A program made the translations under genes and the position numbers. Shown one piece after another: positions 11,630 through 19,872 of a DNA stretch of 64,000 nt. The notes under the pieces were generated by a model. The model was not told the origin of the DNA and searched no databases. It was given only the letters and a program-made list of their open reading frames with translations. This DNA is from Chrysogorgia sp. JL179-B06 (lineage: Eukaryota > Cnidaria > Anthozoa > Scleralcyonacea > Chrysogorgiidae), in the NCBI GenBank assembly GCA_035772405.1, contig JAYKKM010000034.1, forward strand, positions 2,118,001-2,182,000, in the 5' to 3' direction. The first letter of the stretch is position 1; the number at the start of each line of letters is the position of its first letter.

Positions 11630-12293
11630 TACTCGTTTTTTAACTGGGGTAGGTTGGGATTATGACCTGTTGCATGATTATACTTTCTTAGGGCAATAAT
11701 ATATTCATCCAAGGAATCTTTCTTTTTTATATGAAAACTACCCCAATCATCAGACCATACGATTTCACTTGACGTTGCGTTGTTGTTGCTGGTTGTCGGT
11801 GTTGGATCATCGTCAAATTCCATTGCATCGGCTAATTCGTTATCTTGATGTTGATAACAAATTTCCAAACCACCCCACGCATCTGTACGAACAACCAAAC
11901 GGCATGTTTGCTTTTTCCAATTTTCAAATCTTACCACTTCAAAAAATATCTGCGTCGATTTCTCTTGAATGCTAATCTTATTAAGAACATTCAACAATGA
12001 AGGAATATGATCATTTTTCACTTCAACAGCGCTATTGTATGTGTACTTGTCACATCTTTTATTTGTCGGATATACTTTGGCGAGAATAGCATTACCGTTG
12101 ATTTTTTTTTGTGCAATTATTTTTGCAGACAAATCTGTATACGATTGCATTTTATAAAAATGGTCATGTTGTTGTCTCGCATAAAGTTCCACCATCTCTG
12201 AATCTGTAGTGAAGGGTAAATGATGAATAATCTCTGTGGGGACAGTGCTTATTTTATATCCTCTACACAATTTAAAAAAAAAGGGAATTCCAT
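11626..12293 (-). CDS. Hypothetical protein, about 215 residues, start uncertain
   Basis: The open frame covers 12270-11626. The first in-frame ATG is at 12195. Another ATG at 12293 opens a short frame that joins the main frame only if one base is gained or lost in an 8-base T/A homopolymer at about 12272-12281. That pattern is the same as in other genes of this element. The C-terminal third is Asn/Thr/Ser/Asp-rich and then has a WSDDWGSFHIKKKDS segment. Role unknown; it may be an accessory protein. Confidence 0.5.
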
Positions 12294-12312
12294 CACAATG
12301 AAAAAAATTTTA

Positions 12313-12873
12313 TTACACTAATAACGTGTATAATTGATTACAACATATTATATCAAATAAACTATTGTGTTTGCGTTGCATAACTCCTAAAATTTTACAT
12401 AACTTTCTATGTTGTTTTTTTGTTTTTATTTTACATTCTATTTTATTTTCTAGAAATGCGACAAGTGCTTTCCCTATTCTTCCATTTCCATCGGAAAAAG
12501 GATGAATGGTTTCAAAAATATAATAAATCAAAACTGATATATTTTTTCTTTGATAGTTTTTTACGTAAAATTCATCTAAATGTTCCATATATTGTTGAAT
12601 ATATAAAGGATCAATCCCCTCATGAAATCCAACAAATCATTTGTTTTGACTGTAATGTCCAGCATTCGTTAAATGGGTCATAGATATTTCATGAATAGTT
12701 TTACAACATTCACTTATTTTCCATTTTTCATTTTTTTCCATATAAAATTTTCGAAGGGCAAAACAAAATCTCCCACATTTCATCCAAAATTCTTTTTCGT
12801 TTTCTTCGTCTTCTTCCATTCGTATAACATCATACGCAAACACTTTAAATTTTATACAAGTTTTTAATTCCAT
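12313..12873 (-). pseudogene. Fic-domain protein (in-frame stop)
   Basis: The single frame from the ATG at 12873 is interrupted only by a TGA at 12637-12639. Fic enzymes transfer AMP or other nucleotide parts to target hydroxyl groups. The catalytic motif HPFSDGNGRIGK is clear (about 12510), with the essential His, the acidic residue and GNGR. The last Arg of the usual motif (HPFx(D/E)GNGRxxR) is Lys here. Upstream, LTNAGHYS matches the position of the 'aGxyR' segment of Fic domains. Total about 186 residues, close to a minimal Fic domain. TATA-like TATAAAAG at about 12906-12914. Likely an accessory host-interaction gene; the stop may have killed it. Confidence 0.8.
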
Positions 12874-12973
12874 TTTTTTCTACATACACGTTTGTTCACT
12901 AATACTTTTATAAAAATTATCCCAATTCACATTCGATTCAGTCATTTCATACATAGGATTGTATGCAGCTAAA

Positions 12974-14050
12974 TCATAATTCAATGTTGTTTTTTATATA
13001 TTTTTTTATCATAGTAAATAATTCTATTACATCTTCCTCAAGCATTATTACATATGCAAATATTTTCTCTTTACACTTAAATTCACCTATAAATCCCCCA
13101 TAATCTTGCTTAACACCCACAGAATGATTAACTTGGGTGTGATTTTCATTTAAAACATAATTACTTTTGTTTAAAATACTTAATTTCAGGGGATCAAACT
13201 CAAAAAAATAACTTTTACTCTTACAATTTTTATACCGACATTTATCAAAGGATACTTTACCCTTTTTTATATCATGTATAAAATCCCAAAAAATATATCT
13301 AATTTTTTTTTCAGAAAGACCTTTTTTTTGTCTATTGAAAAAACTTCCTATAGGGTTATGTTCACGACAATAACATATAAAACATGAAGTGAACATTATA
13401 AGATTTTTAATTGAACTACAATAAGTATAAGAATCGAAAATACTAGGTGCTACCATTAACAAATAAATATTTAAAAAAAGAGCAAAATCACCTTTCTGGC
13501 TATGTATGTGCTTAAATTTGCTTACTAAACTTTCTTTTCCAAAACCAAGGGTATAAGATATGTATTTTCTTTCAAAGGTTAAATTTTGTACAAAATATGT
13601 ATAATGATACTTATCATTGGTTTTTAAACATTGAAATAAATCTGAGTGTTGGTTTTCAAGGGGTAATACAATATATAATTCGTTAAAACAATCGGGAAAT
13701 GAAAAAAAACTACAGCATAACGTGTCTGATTCAACGAGTATAGTACGTTGTTGAAGCCATGATCTCTTCAAGGAATATTTTCTTTGACTTGCTTGTAAAT
13801 TCGGGATCAAATAAGAGAAACGATCTACTAGAATAAAATAGGATTCCATTCCATGGGTTGCTTGGATTTTTTTCATATTGACTGAATAACTTTCTTCAGG
13901 GGGGTGAATGTTTTCACAATTCATCATGGGACATGTGACATATTTTCCACGATAATAATCAAATAATCCACATAACCAAAATAAATATCCAATTTCTCCT
14001 TGGTTAAAATATTGAAAATAAAGAACAACTCTTAAAATTGTTTCAATCAT
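12974..14050 (-). CDS. Large hypothetical accessory protein (358 residues)
   Basis: The longest accessory ORF of element A, intact. It is aromatic- and Cys-rich, with YFILVDRFSYLIPNLQ near residue 70 and a basic Cys segment CRYKNCKSKS near residue 260. No family recognised and no signal peptide or clear membrane segment. TATATAAAG lies at about 14080-14088, about 33 nt upstream of the ATG. The 135-bp spacer to the divergent gene at 14185 is likely a shared promoter region. Confidence 0.55.
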   Translation of the reverse strand: MIETILRVVLYFQYFNQGEIGYLFWLCGLFDYYRGKYVTCPMMNCENIHPPEESYSVNMKKIQATHGMESYFILVDRFSYLIPNLQASQRKYSLKRSWLQQRTILVESDTLCCSFFSFPDCFNELYIVLPLENQHSDLFQCLKTNDKYHYTYFVQNLTFERKYISYTLGFGKESLVSKFKHIHSQKGDFALFLNIYLLMVAPSIFDSYTYCSSIKNLIMFTSCFICYCREHNPIGSFFNRQKKGLSEKKIRYIFWDFIHDIKKGKVSFDKCRYKNCKSKSYFFEFDPLKLSILNKSNYVLNENHTQVNHSVGVKQDYGGFIGEFKCKEKIFAYVIMLEEDVIELFTMIKKYIKNNIEL

Positions 14051-14184
14051 ATTGCTGTGATTTTGAAAAAAATCTCCTCTTTATATAGTTTTTCAAATTA
14101 AGCTAAATAAACACATTAATCTAAATAAAATAAAAAACATTGTGTTTTCGGGTTCATTCTTCAGTTGAATCTCATGCAAGCAAT

Positions 14185-14439
14185 ATGTCAAAACCCAAAC
14201 AGTATGATCTTCACTATCTTAAAGAAAATTGTCGACATCAACTATTTATTGTACGTAAATGTGCACAAATCCTAAACCCATGCTTTCCCATGAATCGATT
14301 ATATATAAATTTGGAAGTTATGGAGTATGTAAAAAATAAAAAGCTTAATTATAAACAATATATAACAACACATGTGGCAGGAGATTGTGGTATACATAAT
14401 TTCATAGATCAAGAAGTGTATATAAATTCTTTTTTTTAA
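14185..14439 (+). CDS. Accessory paralogue 1 (FPN/YVV-C-YxLxL family)
   Basis: 84 residues from the ATG at 14185; an upstream frame extension lacks a better start. It shares a pattern with the ORFs at 15814, 16322 and 18328: an aromatic-Leu helix, a (Y/L)(F/I)(I/V)V..C segment (here LFIVRKCAQ), then a Y.(L/N)LEV strand (here YINLEVMEY) and a short C-terminal tail. All four are on the plus strand of the right arm, as expected for local gene duplication. Function unknown. Confidence 0.5.
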   Translation: MSKPKQYDLHYLKENCRHQLFIVRKCAQILNPCFPMNRLYINLEVMEYVKNKKLNYKQYITTHVAGDCGIHNFIDQEVYINSFF

Positions 14440-14481
14440 AATAAAAAACGCTTTTCTTGATTTATATTGAACTGTTTTATT

Positions 14482-15138
14482 TCAAATATTTAATTCATTA
14501 AAATTATTACATAATTTCCCACAACAATCTAAATATACATGTTGTTGTAACATACATTTATCAAAATGTATTTTAGTTATTAATGTTACAATATAATTTC
14601 CATTACTGCTACCATAAATCACATTAAGTACAGATAATATATATTCATCTTTAATAAGAACTAAATAAAGCTCTTCACCATCAAAATTTTCACGTAACTG
14701 ATAATTTACTAATCTAAATCTTGAATCCTTACATTTACCATATAAAAACGTTTTTGAATAACATGGGATATTATTTATCTCAAAACAATCAAGGGTTGAA
14801 ATTAACGTAGGTAATCTCGGTTCTCTATCAATAAATACTACATGTTTTCCCACTAACTGATCATAAAATGACATAGTCCAGCTAAAACCGGTTATTAAAA
14901 ATCTATAATATCTTTTTCCACCATATCGTTTCCGAAATATAGATTGTTCATTTTTATCTTCCACATAAATGTTCAAATATTTATAATCATAATCAGCACA
15001 TCTAAACTGATAGGGATGCTCTCTCCATTCCAAAAAATAAAACGTTGAATCGCGTGTTTTTTCTATCTCAAACAATTCAGCATGTAATAAATATTGAATG
15101 TCGGGGTAAAGAATTTCATCAAAATCACGCTCAGCCAT
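14482..15138 (-). CDS. Hypothetical accessory protein
   Basis: The frame is open from 15213, but the ATG at 15138 (MAERDFDEIL) is preferred because the first part overlaps the 3' end of the neighbour gene. About 218 residues. Contains YLLHAELFEIEK, FLITGFSWTMSFYDQLVGKHVVF and a Cys-rich C-terminus (DCCGKLCNNF). Its 3' end faces the end of the gene at 14185-14439, separated by 42 bp of AT-rich DNA. No family recognised. Confidence 0.5.
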   Translation of the reverse strand: MAERDFDEILYPDIQYLLHAELFEIEKTRDSTFYFLEWREHPYQFRCADYDYKYLNIYVEDKNEQSIFRKRYGGKRYYRFLITGFSWTMSFYDQLVGKHVVFIDREPRLPTLISTLDCFEINNIPCYSKTFLYGKCKDSRFRLVNYQLRENFDGEELYLVLIKDEYILSVLNVIYGSSNGNYIVTLITKIHFDKCMLQQHVYLDCCGKLCNNFNELNI

Positions 15139-15170
15139 TTTAAATCTTTTTAAAAAAAACGTCTTTTCTT

Positions 15171-15380
15171 CTATTCGTCTATTTCCACTGAAACAGTCAC
15201 TGTATATTTCCACCGTATATTTAACTTGTTTAACACCCGACGTTTAAAACTGTTTAGTCTTGAAAGTTTTAATTCATCTGGATGAATCGGACACGGATGT
15301 TTGTTAATACATCTTCCACAAGGATGTTTGTTATAATATAATCTTTCAAATCGTTCATCTGCTGTTTCTTTACGTTCCAT
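15171..15380 (-). CDS. Small Cys/His protein, tandem paralogue a
   Basis: 69 residues. The segment ERLYYNKHPCGRCINKHPC looks like a small metal-binding knuckle and is followed by a basic helix. The neighbour at 15466-15642 has the same layout (NRLFYSKYPCGQCLNGNMC), so the two are a tandem duplication. A TATA-like run (tatata, about 15392) lies very close upstream. Function unknown. Confidence 0.5.
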   Translation of the reverse strand: MERKETADERFERLYYNKHPCGRCINKHPCPIHPDELKLSRLNSFKRRVLNKLNIRWKYTVTVSVEIDE

Positions 15381-15465
15381 TGTCTAACAAATATATAAAC
15401 AATTATTTTTTTTACTCTTATTTATACTGTTTCTTTTTTTTATGGGACTTTCTTCTTTAAATCTT

Positions 15466-15642
15466 TTAACAACGTATCTTCTTTAACAACCATCTCTTTA
15501 ATCTACAACAACGTTTTTTTTTTGAATCTTTCCGCGATATATAATTCGCACACACTTCCACACACATATTTCCGTTAAGACATTGTCCACAAGGATATTT
15601 TGAATAGAATAATCTATTATATCGTGCATCTACGGTTTCCAT
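15466..15642 (-). CDS. Small Cys/His protein, tandem paralogue b
   Basis: 58 residues from the ATG at 15640-15642 to a TAA at 15466-15468. The shared (D)(A/E)R(Y/F)..L(F/Y)Y.K(Y/H)PCG(Q/R)C core with 15171-15380 supports it as real. The C-terminal half is basic with a KKKRCCRLKRW segment. An upstream ATATAAATATAA stretch (about 15680-15692) may be the promoter. Confidence 0.45.
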   Translation of the reverse strand: METVDARYNRLFYSKYPCGQCLNGNMCVEVCANYISRKDSKKKRCCRLKRWLLKKIRC

Positions 15643-15813
15643 GATATTTTTGTAAAAACCATTTTATTACATTTATATTTATATCCTACTAAAATTTCTA
15701 TTTTATTTATTTTAGAATATCTGTCTTTTTTAATTTTGATTTTTCTTTTTATATTTTTTTTATAAAAAAATATATATAAACGCGTTACCCCCATGTTATA
15801 ACGTTATTTGTGA

Positions 15814-16242
15814 ATGATGTCGAACTCACATGTACAGTATCGTGATTGTGATGAACATACCGGTAGAAGTTATCAAAGAATAATTGCTGATGACTTTAAC
15901 CCCTACAGAATTGACGATGCAAGTAACTATTATCCAAGTCGTTTTCTAGCCAAAGAATTACACCACTTTACCTATGTTGTAAATAAATGTCAACCTACGG
16001 AATTATGCGAATGTATTAAAGATATACCCTATGAAGATATACCCTCAACGCCTCAAACATATTACCTAGCTCTGGCAGTTAAAAAGAAACATGAATATGA
16101 AAATGATGAATGGAATTGTTCATGTCTGGGTGAAAACATAACAACAATTGTTGACTATGATGCTTCTGATCTTTTACAAAAAGAAATTAAACTAATAATA
16201 GATTCTAATAATTTCATGAAAGCTGTAGCATATACTCAATAA
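15814..16242 (+). CDS. Accessory paralogue 2
   Basis: 142 residues (the second Met at position 2 is equally possible). The family pattern appears as RFLAKELHHFTYVVNKCQP followed by YYLALAVKKK. Compared with paralogue 1 it has an N-terminal extension and an inserted acidic CECIKDIPYEDIP stretch. TATATAAA at 15773-15780, about 34-41 nt upstream of the ATG. Function unknown. Confidence 0.55.
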   Translation: MMSNSHVQYRDCDEHTGRSYQRIIADDFNPYRIDDASNYYPSRFLAKELHHFTYVVNKCQPTELCECIKDIPYEDIPSTPQTYYLALAVKKKHEYENDEWNCSCLGENITTIVDYDASDLLQKEIKLIIDSNNFMKAVAYTQ

Positions 16243-16321
16243 AAACTTTTTTTAAAAAACAATTCGTGTTTTTTATTTATATATAAGATTACATATTTGA
16301 TTTAATCATATCTAGAACAAG

Positions 16322-16708
16322 ATGAATCAAGAACAAGATCTCGTGACCTGTATCAATTATAGGGGTGTAGCATATTATGACGATACTCCTCGTTATTATT
16401 CATGTCATTTTCTTCAAAAACATTTTCCTAACTATACATATTTGGTAGAGGATTGTAAACCCGCTATACTATGTAAAGAATGTAATCCCCCATTTTGTTC
16501 TCCACCTCAAGTCTACGAACTAACTCTGAAAATTATTATACAGGGAGAAGAGAAGGGAATAACCCTAAAAACAATTCTTGAAACTAAAAGTGATCATCTC
16601 GTGTATAAAACAATTAAACTAATAAATGGTAACTCAATAAAAAAGTTTTTTTATTTTAAAAACATTACAACGATACAAATATTTGTTTCCCTCTACCCCT
16701 ATGGTTAA
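16322..16708 (+). CDS. Accessory paralogue 3
   Basis: 128 residues. The family pattern appears as HFLQKHFPNYTYLVEDCKP followed by CNPPFCSPPQVYELTLKI. The last 20 residues run into the 3' end of the opposite-strand gene at 16665, so the native stop may have been lost by a frameshift in the T-run near 16650. TATATAAG at 16279-16286, about 35 nt upstream. Confidence 0.55.
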   Translation: MNQEQDLVTCINYRGVAYYDDTPRYYSCHFLQKHFPNYTYLVEDCKPAILCKECNPPFCSPPQVYELTLKIIIQGEEKGITLKTILETKSDHLVYKTIKLINGNSIKKFFYFKNITTIQIFVSLYPYG

Positions 16709-17033
16709 TGAAATTGTAGGGTTTAATATTTAATATAGGTGTTTGAGTTTTTGCTAATTTTACATTATTATTATTAATATTTATATATTTTCCCTTCAAT
16801 GATGATAAGAGGTTCTGTAAATTTTCCTCCGGAGCTCCAAACGCGTCTACTAGCATCAATTTGAAATATCGAGGTCCTTGCCAATCTTTCAGATATAAAT
16901 AATATCCATATCTTAACAACGAGGGAACCACAGGTTCATAGTTTACTAATTGTATGGGTTGAGCACGATAATAAAATGTAAGATAATCATGAGATTCACA
17001 TTCTCCAAAATCAATCATTGAACGCAACCACAT
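16665..17033 (-). CDS. Hypothetical accessory protein
   Basis: 122 residues. Contains YYRAQPIQLVNYEPVVPSLL and GPRYFKLMLVDAF. Overlaps the 3' end of 16322-16708 on the other strand by 44 bp. A clear TATATAAA on the minus strand (17072-17079) sits about 40 nt upstream. The 123-bp spacer to 17157 would serve divergent promoters. No family recognised. Confidence 0.5.
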   Translation of the reverse strand: MWLRSMIDFGECESHDYLTFYYRAQPIQLVNYEPVVPSLLRYGYYLYLKDWQGPRYFKLMLVDAFGAPEENLQNLLSSLKGKYININNNNVKLAKTQTPILNIKPYNFINHRGRGKQIFVSL

Positions 17034-17156
17034 GTTTGAAAAATAATAGAAAAAATATATTTGATACCCTGTTTATATAGTTTTGTAAAAAATCTATAAA
17101 AGTAGGTTGTCAAACTATACAATTTTCACAAAAACGTTCAAAAAAATATTGTCAAG

Positions 17157-17360
17157 ATGGTTTATTGCAGTTTCTGTTGTTGTGGAGTGAATTCCTTCTA
17201 TCATTTTTTCATGCATTACAGATGTAAAGAATGCTTTGTAAACCATCATTATTGTTATCCTTGTAAACAGAATTACTCACGACTTATCTATAGTAGAATA
17301 GTTGAACTATGTGAATGTGATGATAGAATACAAAGATGGAAAAAAACTTATTTGGATTAA
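17157..17360 (+). CDS. Small Cys/His-rich (zinc-finger-like) protein
   Basis: 67 residues with twelve Cys and several His. Cys clusters lie near the N-terminus (CSFCCCG), in CKECFVNHHYCYPC, and in a late CEC. The spacing suggests two zinc knuckles, perhaps RING-like, but it does not fit a named family well. CTATAAAAG lies at 17094-17102, 55 nt upstream. Confidence 0.55.
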   Translation: MVYCSFCCCGVNSFYHFFMHYRCKECFVNHHYCYPCKQNYSRLIYSRIVELCECDDRIQRWKKTYLD

Positions 17361-17386
17361 TAAAATTTTTTTTAAAAATACATTGT

Positions 17387-17536
17387 CTACCATTTCCAAA
17401 ATTCATAAAACTTATGATTATAATTCGGATGATCTTTTTTCCATCCTCCTTTTTGAATTTTTTTAGAACGTCGTCGTTTTCGTATTCGTTTTTTTATTTT
17501 CGCTTTTTTGATACATCTCCTACTCCTACACTTCAT
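17387..17536 (-). CDS. Small Arg/Lys-rich protein with IQKGG motif
   Basis: 49 codons from the ATG at 17534-17536 to a TAG at 17387-17389. The basic run (KKRIRKRRRSKKIQKGG) is the same type as in 4717-5019 and 8425-8585. The C-terminus differs (aromatic, YNHKFYEFWKW). TATAAATAGGCG on the minus strand (about 17595-17606) is a very good TATA box. Possibly a DNA-binding core or regulatory peptide. Confidence 0.5.
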   Translation of the reverse strand: MKCRSRRCIKKAKIKKRIRKRRRSKKIQKGGWKKDHPNYNHKFYEFWKW

Positions 17537-17717
17537 TTTTTTGTTTTGTTAACTGAAGTACGACAAGCATTGTAATATAAAAAAAAAGAAAAACCGCCTA
17601 TTTATACTGTTCTGAGACACAAGTTTATAAAAAATGACAAAGACATAATAATTCCTTCTCTTGTATAAATTTATTTAATAAAAACAATGTTATTTTTTAT
17701 TACATGAATTTCTTTCT

Positions 17718-18158
17718 TTACTCTAAAAGTTTTTTTCTTATTTGTCGATGTTTGTTCTTATAATCAGCTAATTTATTGATTCTTTCACTATTCCATAATT
17801 TCCCCATTTTACCCTGACGTTTTCCATATTGATATAACGTGGACGGATCATATAGTCTACCTTTAAAATGGTAGAAATCATCAGCATAAGAACGAATGAT
17901 TTCTCCCCCATAGGGAAGCCAATCAAAAATATCACCTCTTGCTTCTTTGAGATAAACAACCCCTTGAAGAAATCCCAATTCTTTATCTTTTACAATTTCA
18001 CGACTACATTCAAAAAACGATATTTCATTTAATTTAAGACAATTCTGTGCAGTAGTTGAGTAATTGATTAATTTCGCTGCCTCTATCATTTTTTCAGCAT
18101 TTTCTGGATTACGCATTTGAAATGACCAAATCTTTCGATTGGGTATATACCCTGCCAT
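17718..18158 (-). CDS. Hypothetical protein with weak similarity in layout to HUH Rep N-domains
   Basis: 146 residues from the ATG at 18158. Three segments occur in the order and spacing of the motifs of CRESS-type replication initiators: RKIWSFQMRNP (motif I position), LGFLQGVVYLKE (motif II position, but with the metal-binding His replaced) and YQYGKRQGK (motif III position, Tyr and Lys present). No helicase domain follows. This is pattern recognition only, and the missing His pair would make it catalytically inactive or a false match. TATAAAAAA at about 18201-18209. Confidence 0.4.
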   Translation of the reverse strand: MAGYIPNRKIWSFQMRNPENAEKMIEAAKLINYSTTAQNCLKLNEISFFECSREIVKDKELGFLQGVVYLKEARGDIFDWLPYGGEIIRSYADDFYHFKGRLYDPSTLYQYGKRQGKMGKLWNSERINKLADYKNKHRQIRKKLLE

Positions 18159-18327
18159 CTTCAACAAAAAATAACTGACCCATTTTTTTTATGATATCGT
18201 TTTTTATACCCTAGGTTTTGTAGAAATGAAAAAAAAATTTTCTCAAAAAACTTTCATATAAATAAGCTGAAACTTTTCTTTTTCATTTATACGTAAATGT
18301 CCCTCTACAAACTTAGTTTAAGAAAAA

Positions 18328-18834
18328 ATGGCTACGAAAGAAGACATAACGAATGAAACTGGAAAACCCATACCCCTGCCTGGTTCCCCTCTCATATGGG
18401 ATTACAACGATAAAGGAGAGGGATACGCGTACGGTGTACGTGTACGGGATACGCATACGTCGAAAGTGTTTAATTTCGAGGACTTTCAACCCGTCAAACC
18501 TATTCAGGATGATTCTGATAGTGATGATAGTTTGAAAACATTTTTGGGTAGTGATGATGACGAAGTAAAGGAAGAAAAAGTATTTAATAAAAACAACATT
18601 AAAAAAAAAGTATATACCCACTGTGATATTAATTCTCTTCGACAGAATTTTCCAAATCAAAAATATATTTTACGACACTGTATACACTTTCCCTTTCATA
18701 CGGTATCCAGGTATAAATTATATTTAGAAGTGGTAGAGGGGGGATTTCTTTATCCGTATAAATATCTAACAACAATTATGATAACTGATGATTCCATACT
18801 TAGTTCTATTAATAAAGAAATGTATTTAGATTAA
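18328..18834 (+). CDS. Accessory paralogue 4 with extended N-terminus
   Basis: 168 residues. Residues 1-95 include a Pro-rich start, a YGVRVRDTHTSKVF segment and an acidic Ser-rich stretch (DDSDSDDS, SDDDEVKEE). The C-terminal part carries the family pattern: SLRQNFPNQKYILRHC then YKLYLEVVEGG. The fusion of an acidic region to the family module makes this the longest member. TATAAATA at about 18257-18264. It is the last gene of element A before base composition changes. Confidence 0.55.
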   Translation: MATKEDITNETGKPIPLPGSPLIWDYNDKGEGYAYGVRVRDTHTSKVFNFEDFQPVKPIQDDSDSDDSLKTFLGSDDDEVKEEKVFNKNNIKKKVYTHCDINSLRQNFPNQKYILRHCIHFPFHTVSRYKLYLEVVEGGFLYPYKYLTTIMITDDSILSSINKEMYLD

Positions 18835-18839
18835 ATAAA

Positions 18840-19560
18840 AACAATAAAAAGATTTGTTTTTTCAAAAAAAAGTTGTGTGTTAAAGTACATTTTTTATAAT
18901 TAAAAATATATCTATTTGAAAAACACCAAATAATTTTTGGAACCCTCTACAAATTTTATCATTTTTTTTTTAAAATACCGTAACTAAGAAATATCAGTCA
19001 TTCGGCCATAAGATGGCGTCGAGGTAAGAGCTCCATGGCGGAAATTTCTATGATTAATTCTATAAGTCCAAATTTGATTATTTTTATTTCAACATCGTAC
19101 AACTCTTCCAATAAAAAATAATATGGATGTTTTTTTGGAGGGTAAGTATAAATCACATTGGGCGAGGTATGATGGTCGTTTATAAAGTTTTTTTTTGAAT
19201 TTTAAAATATCTATCTCATGAAATTGACTACGATCACCTTGATTGACCTCTCTCTCTCTGGTCGTCAAACTCAAGGATAAACCCCAAAACTGGTCGTACA
19301 ACAACACCAGGTTTCATGAGATAAATATATACAAAATTCACAAAAAACCTCTTGTATACGACCAGCTGCATATCCCCCCTGATTTGATGGCTGGTCGTTC
19401 TTAACAGGGTGACCACACCTTAAAAATACGACACCCCCCTGGAAATTTTTGACTGGCTCTGCTCTGATTGGTCCATTCAAATCCATACTTGATTCTGATT
19501 GGCTTAGAGCTGGTGCCAGTCTCAAACACATTGATATATATATATATATATATATATATT
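18840..19560. other. Boundary region between elements A and B with an imperfect inverted repeat
   Basis: No gene recognised. The strong AT bias of element A stops near 18990. Between about 19155-19220 and 19312-19375 there is an imperfect inverted repeat (tatctcatgaaatt inward, with ggtcgt and a long A/T run outward) around a ctctctctctggtcg core, like a small MITE. Several ctggtcg copies are scattered in 19250-19460. A (TA)n tract covers about 19533-19560. I could not identify the terminal inverted repeat of either Polinton here. Confidence 0.45.
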
Positions 19561-19568
19561 ACTACTAG

Positions 19569-19820
19569 TGGACAGTTCTTGCAAATTCTCTCGATCTGGC
19601 AACTATATTCTATGAGATTGATGTTAACAATTTTGGTCGTGCTATGTCTTACCTAACATTGATATATTTGTTAAAAGACACTAACCCCGAGGAAACTACG
19701 CGCGGTGCTGTACAATTAGTTGCAATAGCTTTAAAAACATTTGACTTTAGAGAGTTCAAGATCGAAGAAAGTTTTTACAGCAAAATGCTTTCTCTCGCCA
19801 AACGTGTTATTTCACTATAA
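19569..19820 (+). CDS. Possible last exon of a Bcl-2-like (BH1-containing) accessory protein
   Basis: An 84-codon open frame begins directly after an acceptor-like ttactactag and ends at a TAA at 19818-19820. The segment IFYEIDVNNFGRAM resembles a BH1 motif (elf..g..NWGR), with Phe in place of the Trp, and helices follow. Anti-apoptotic Bcl-2-like genes are reported as accessory genes in several animal DNA virus groups, which is why I mention it. The match is one short motif, no BH2 segment is evident, and the upstream exon would lie beyond the (TA)n tract. An internal ATG at 19644 would give a 58-residue product. Confidence 0.3.
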   Translation, partial: WTVLANSLDLATIFYEIDVNNFGRAMSYLTLIYLLKDTNPEETTRGAVQLVAIALKTFDFREFKIEESFYSKMLSLAKRVISL

Positions 19821-19872
19821 ACTAAAAGAACATATGAGATAAAACTCATTATGTGTTTTGTCTGTGAACACT

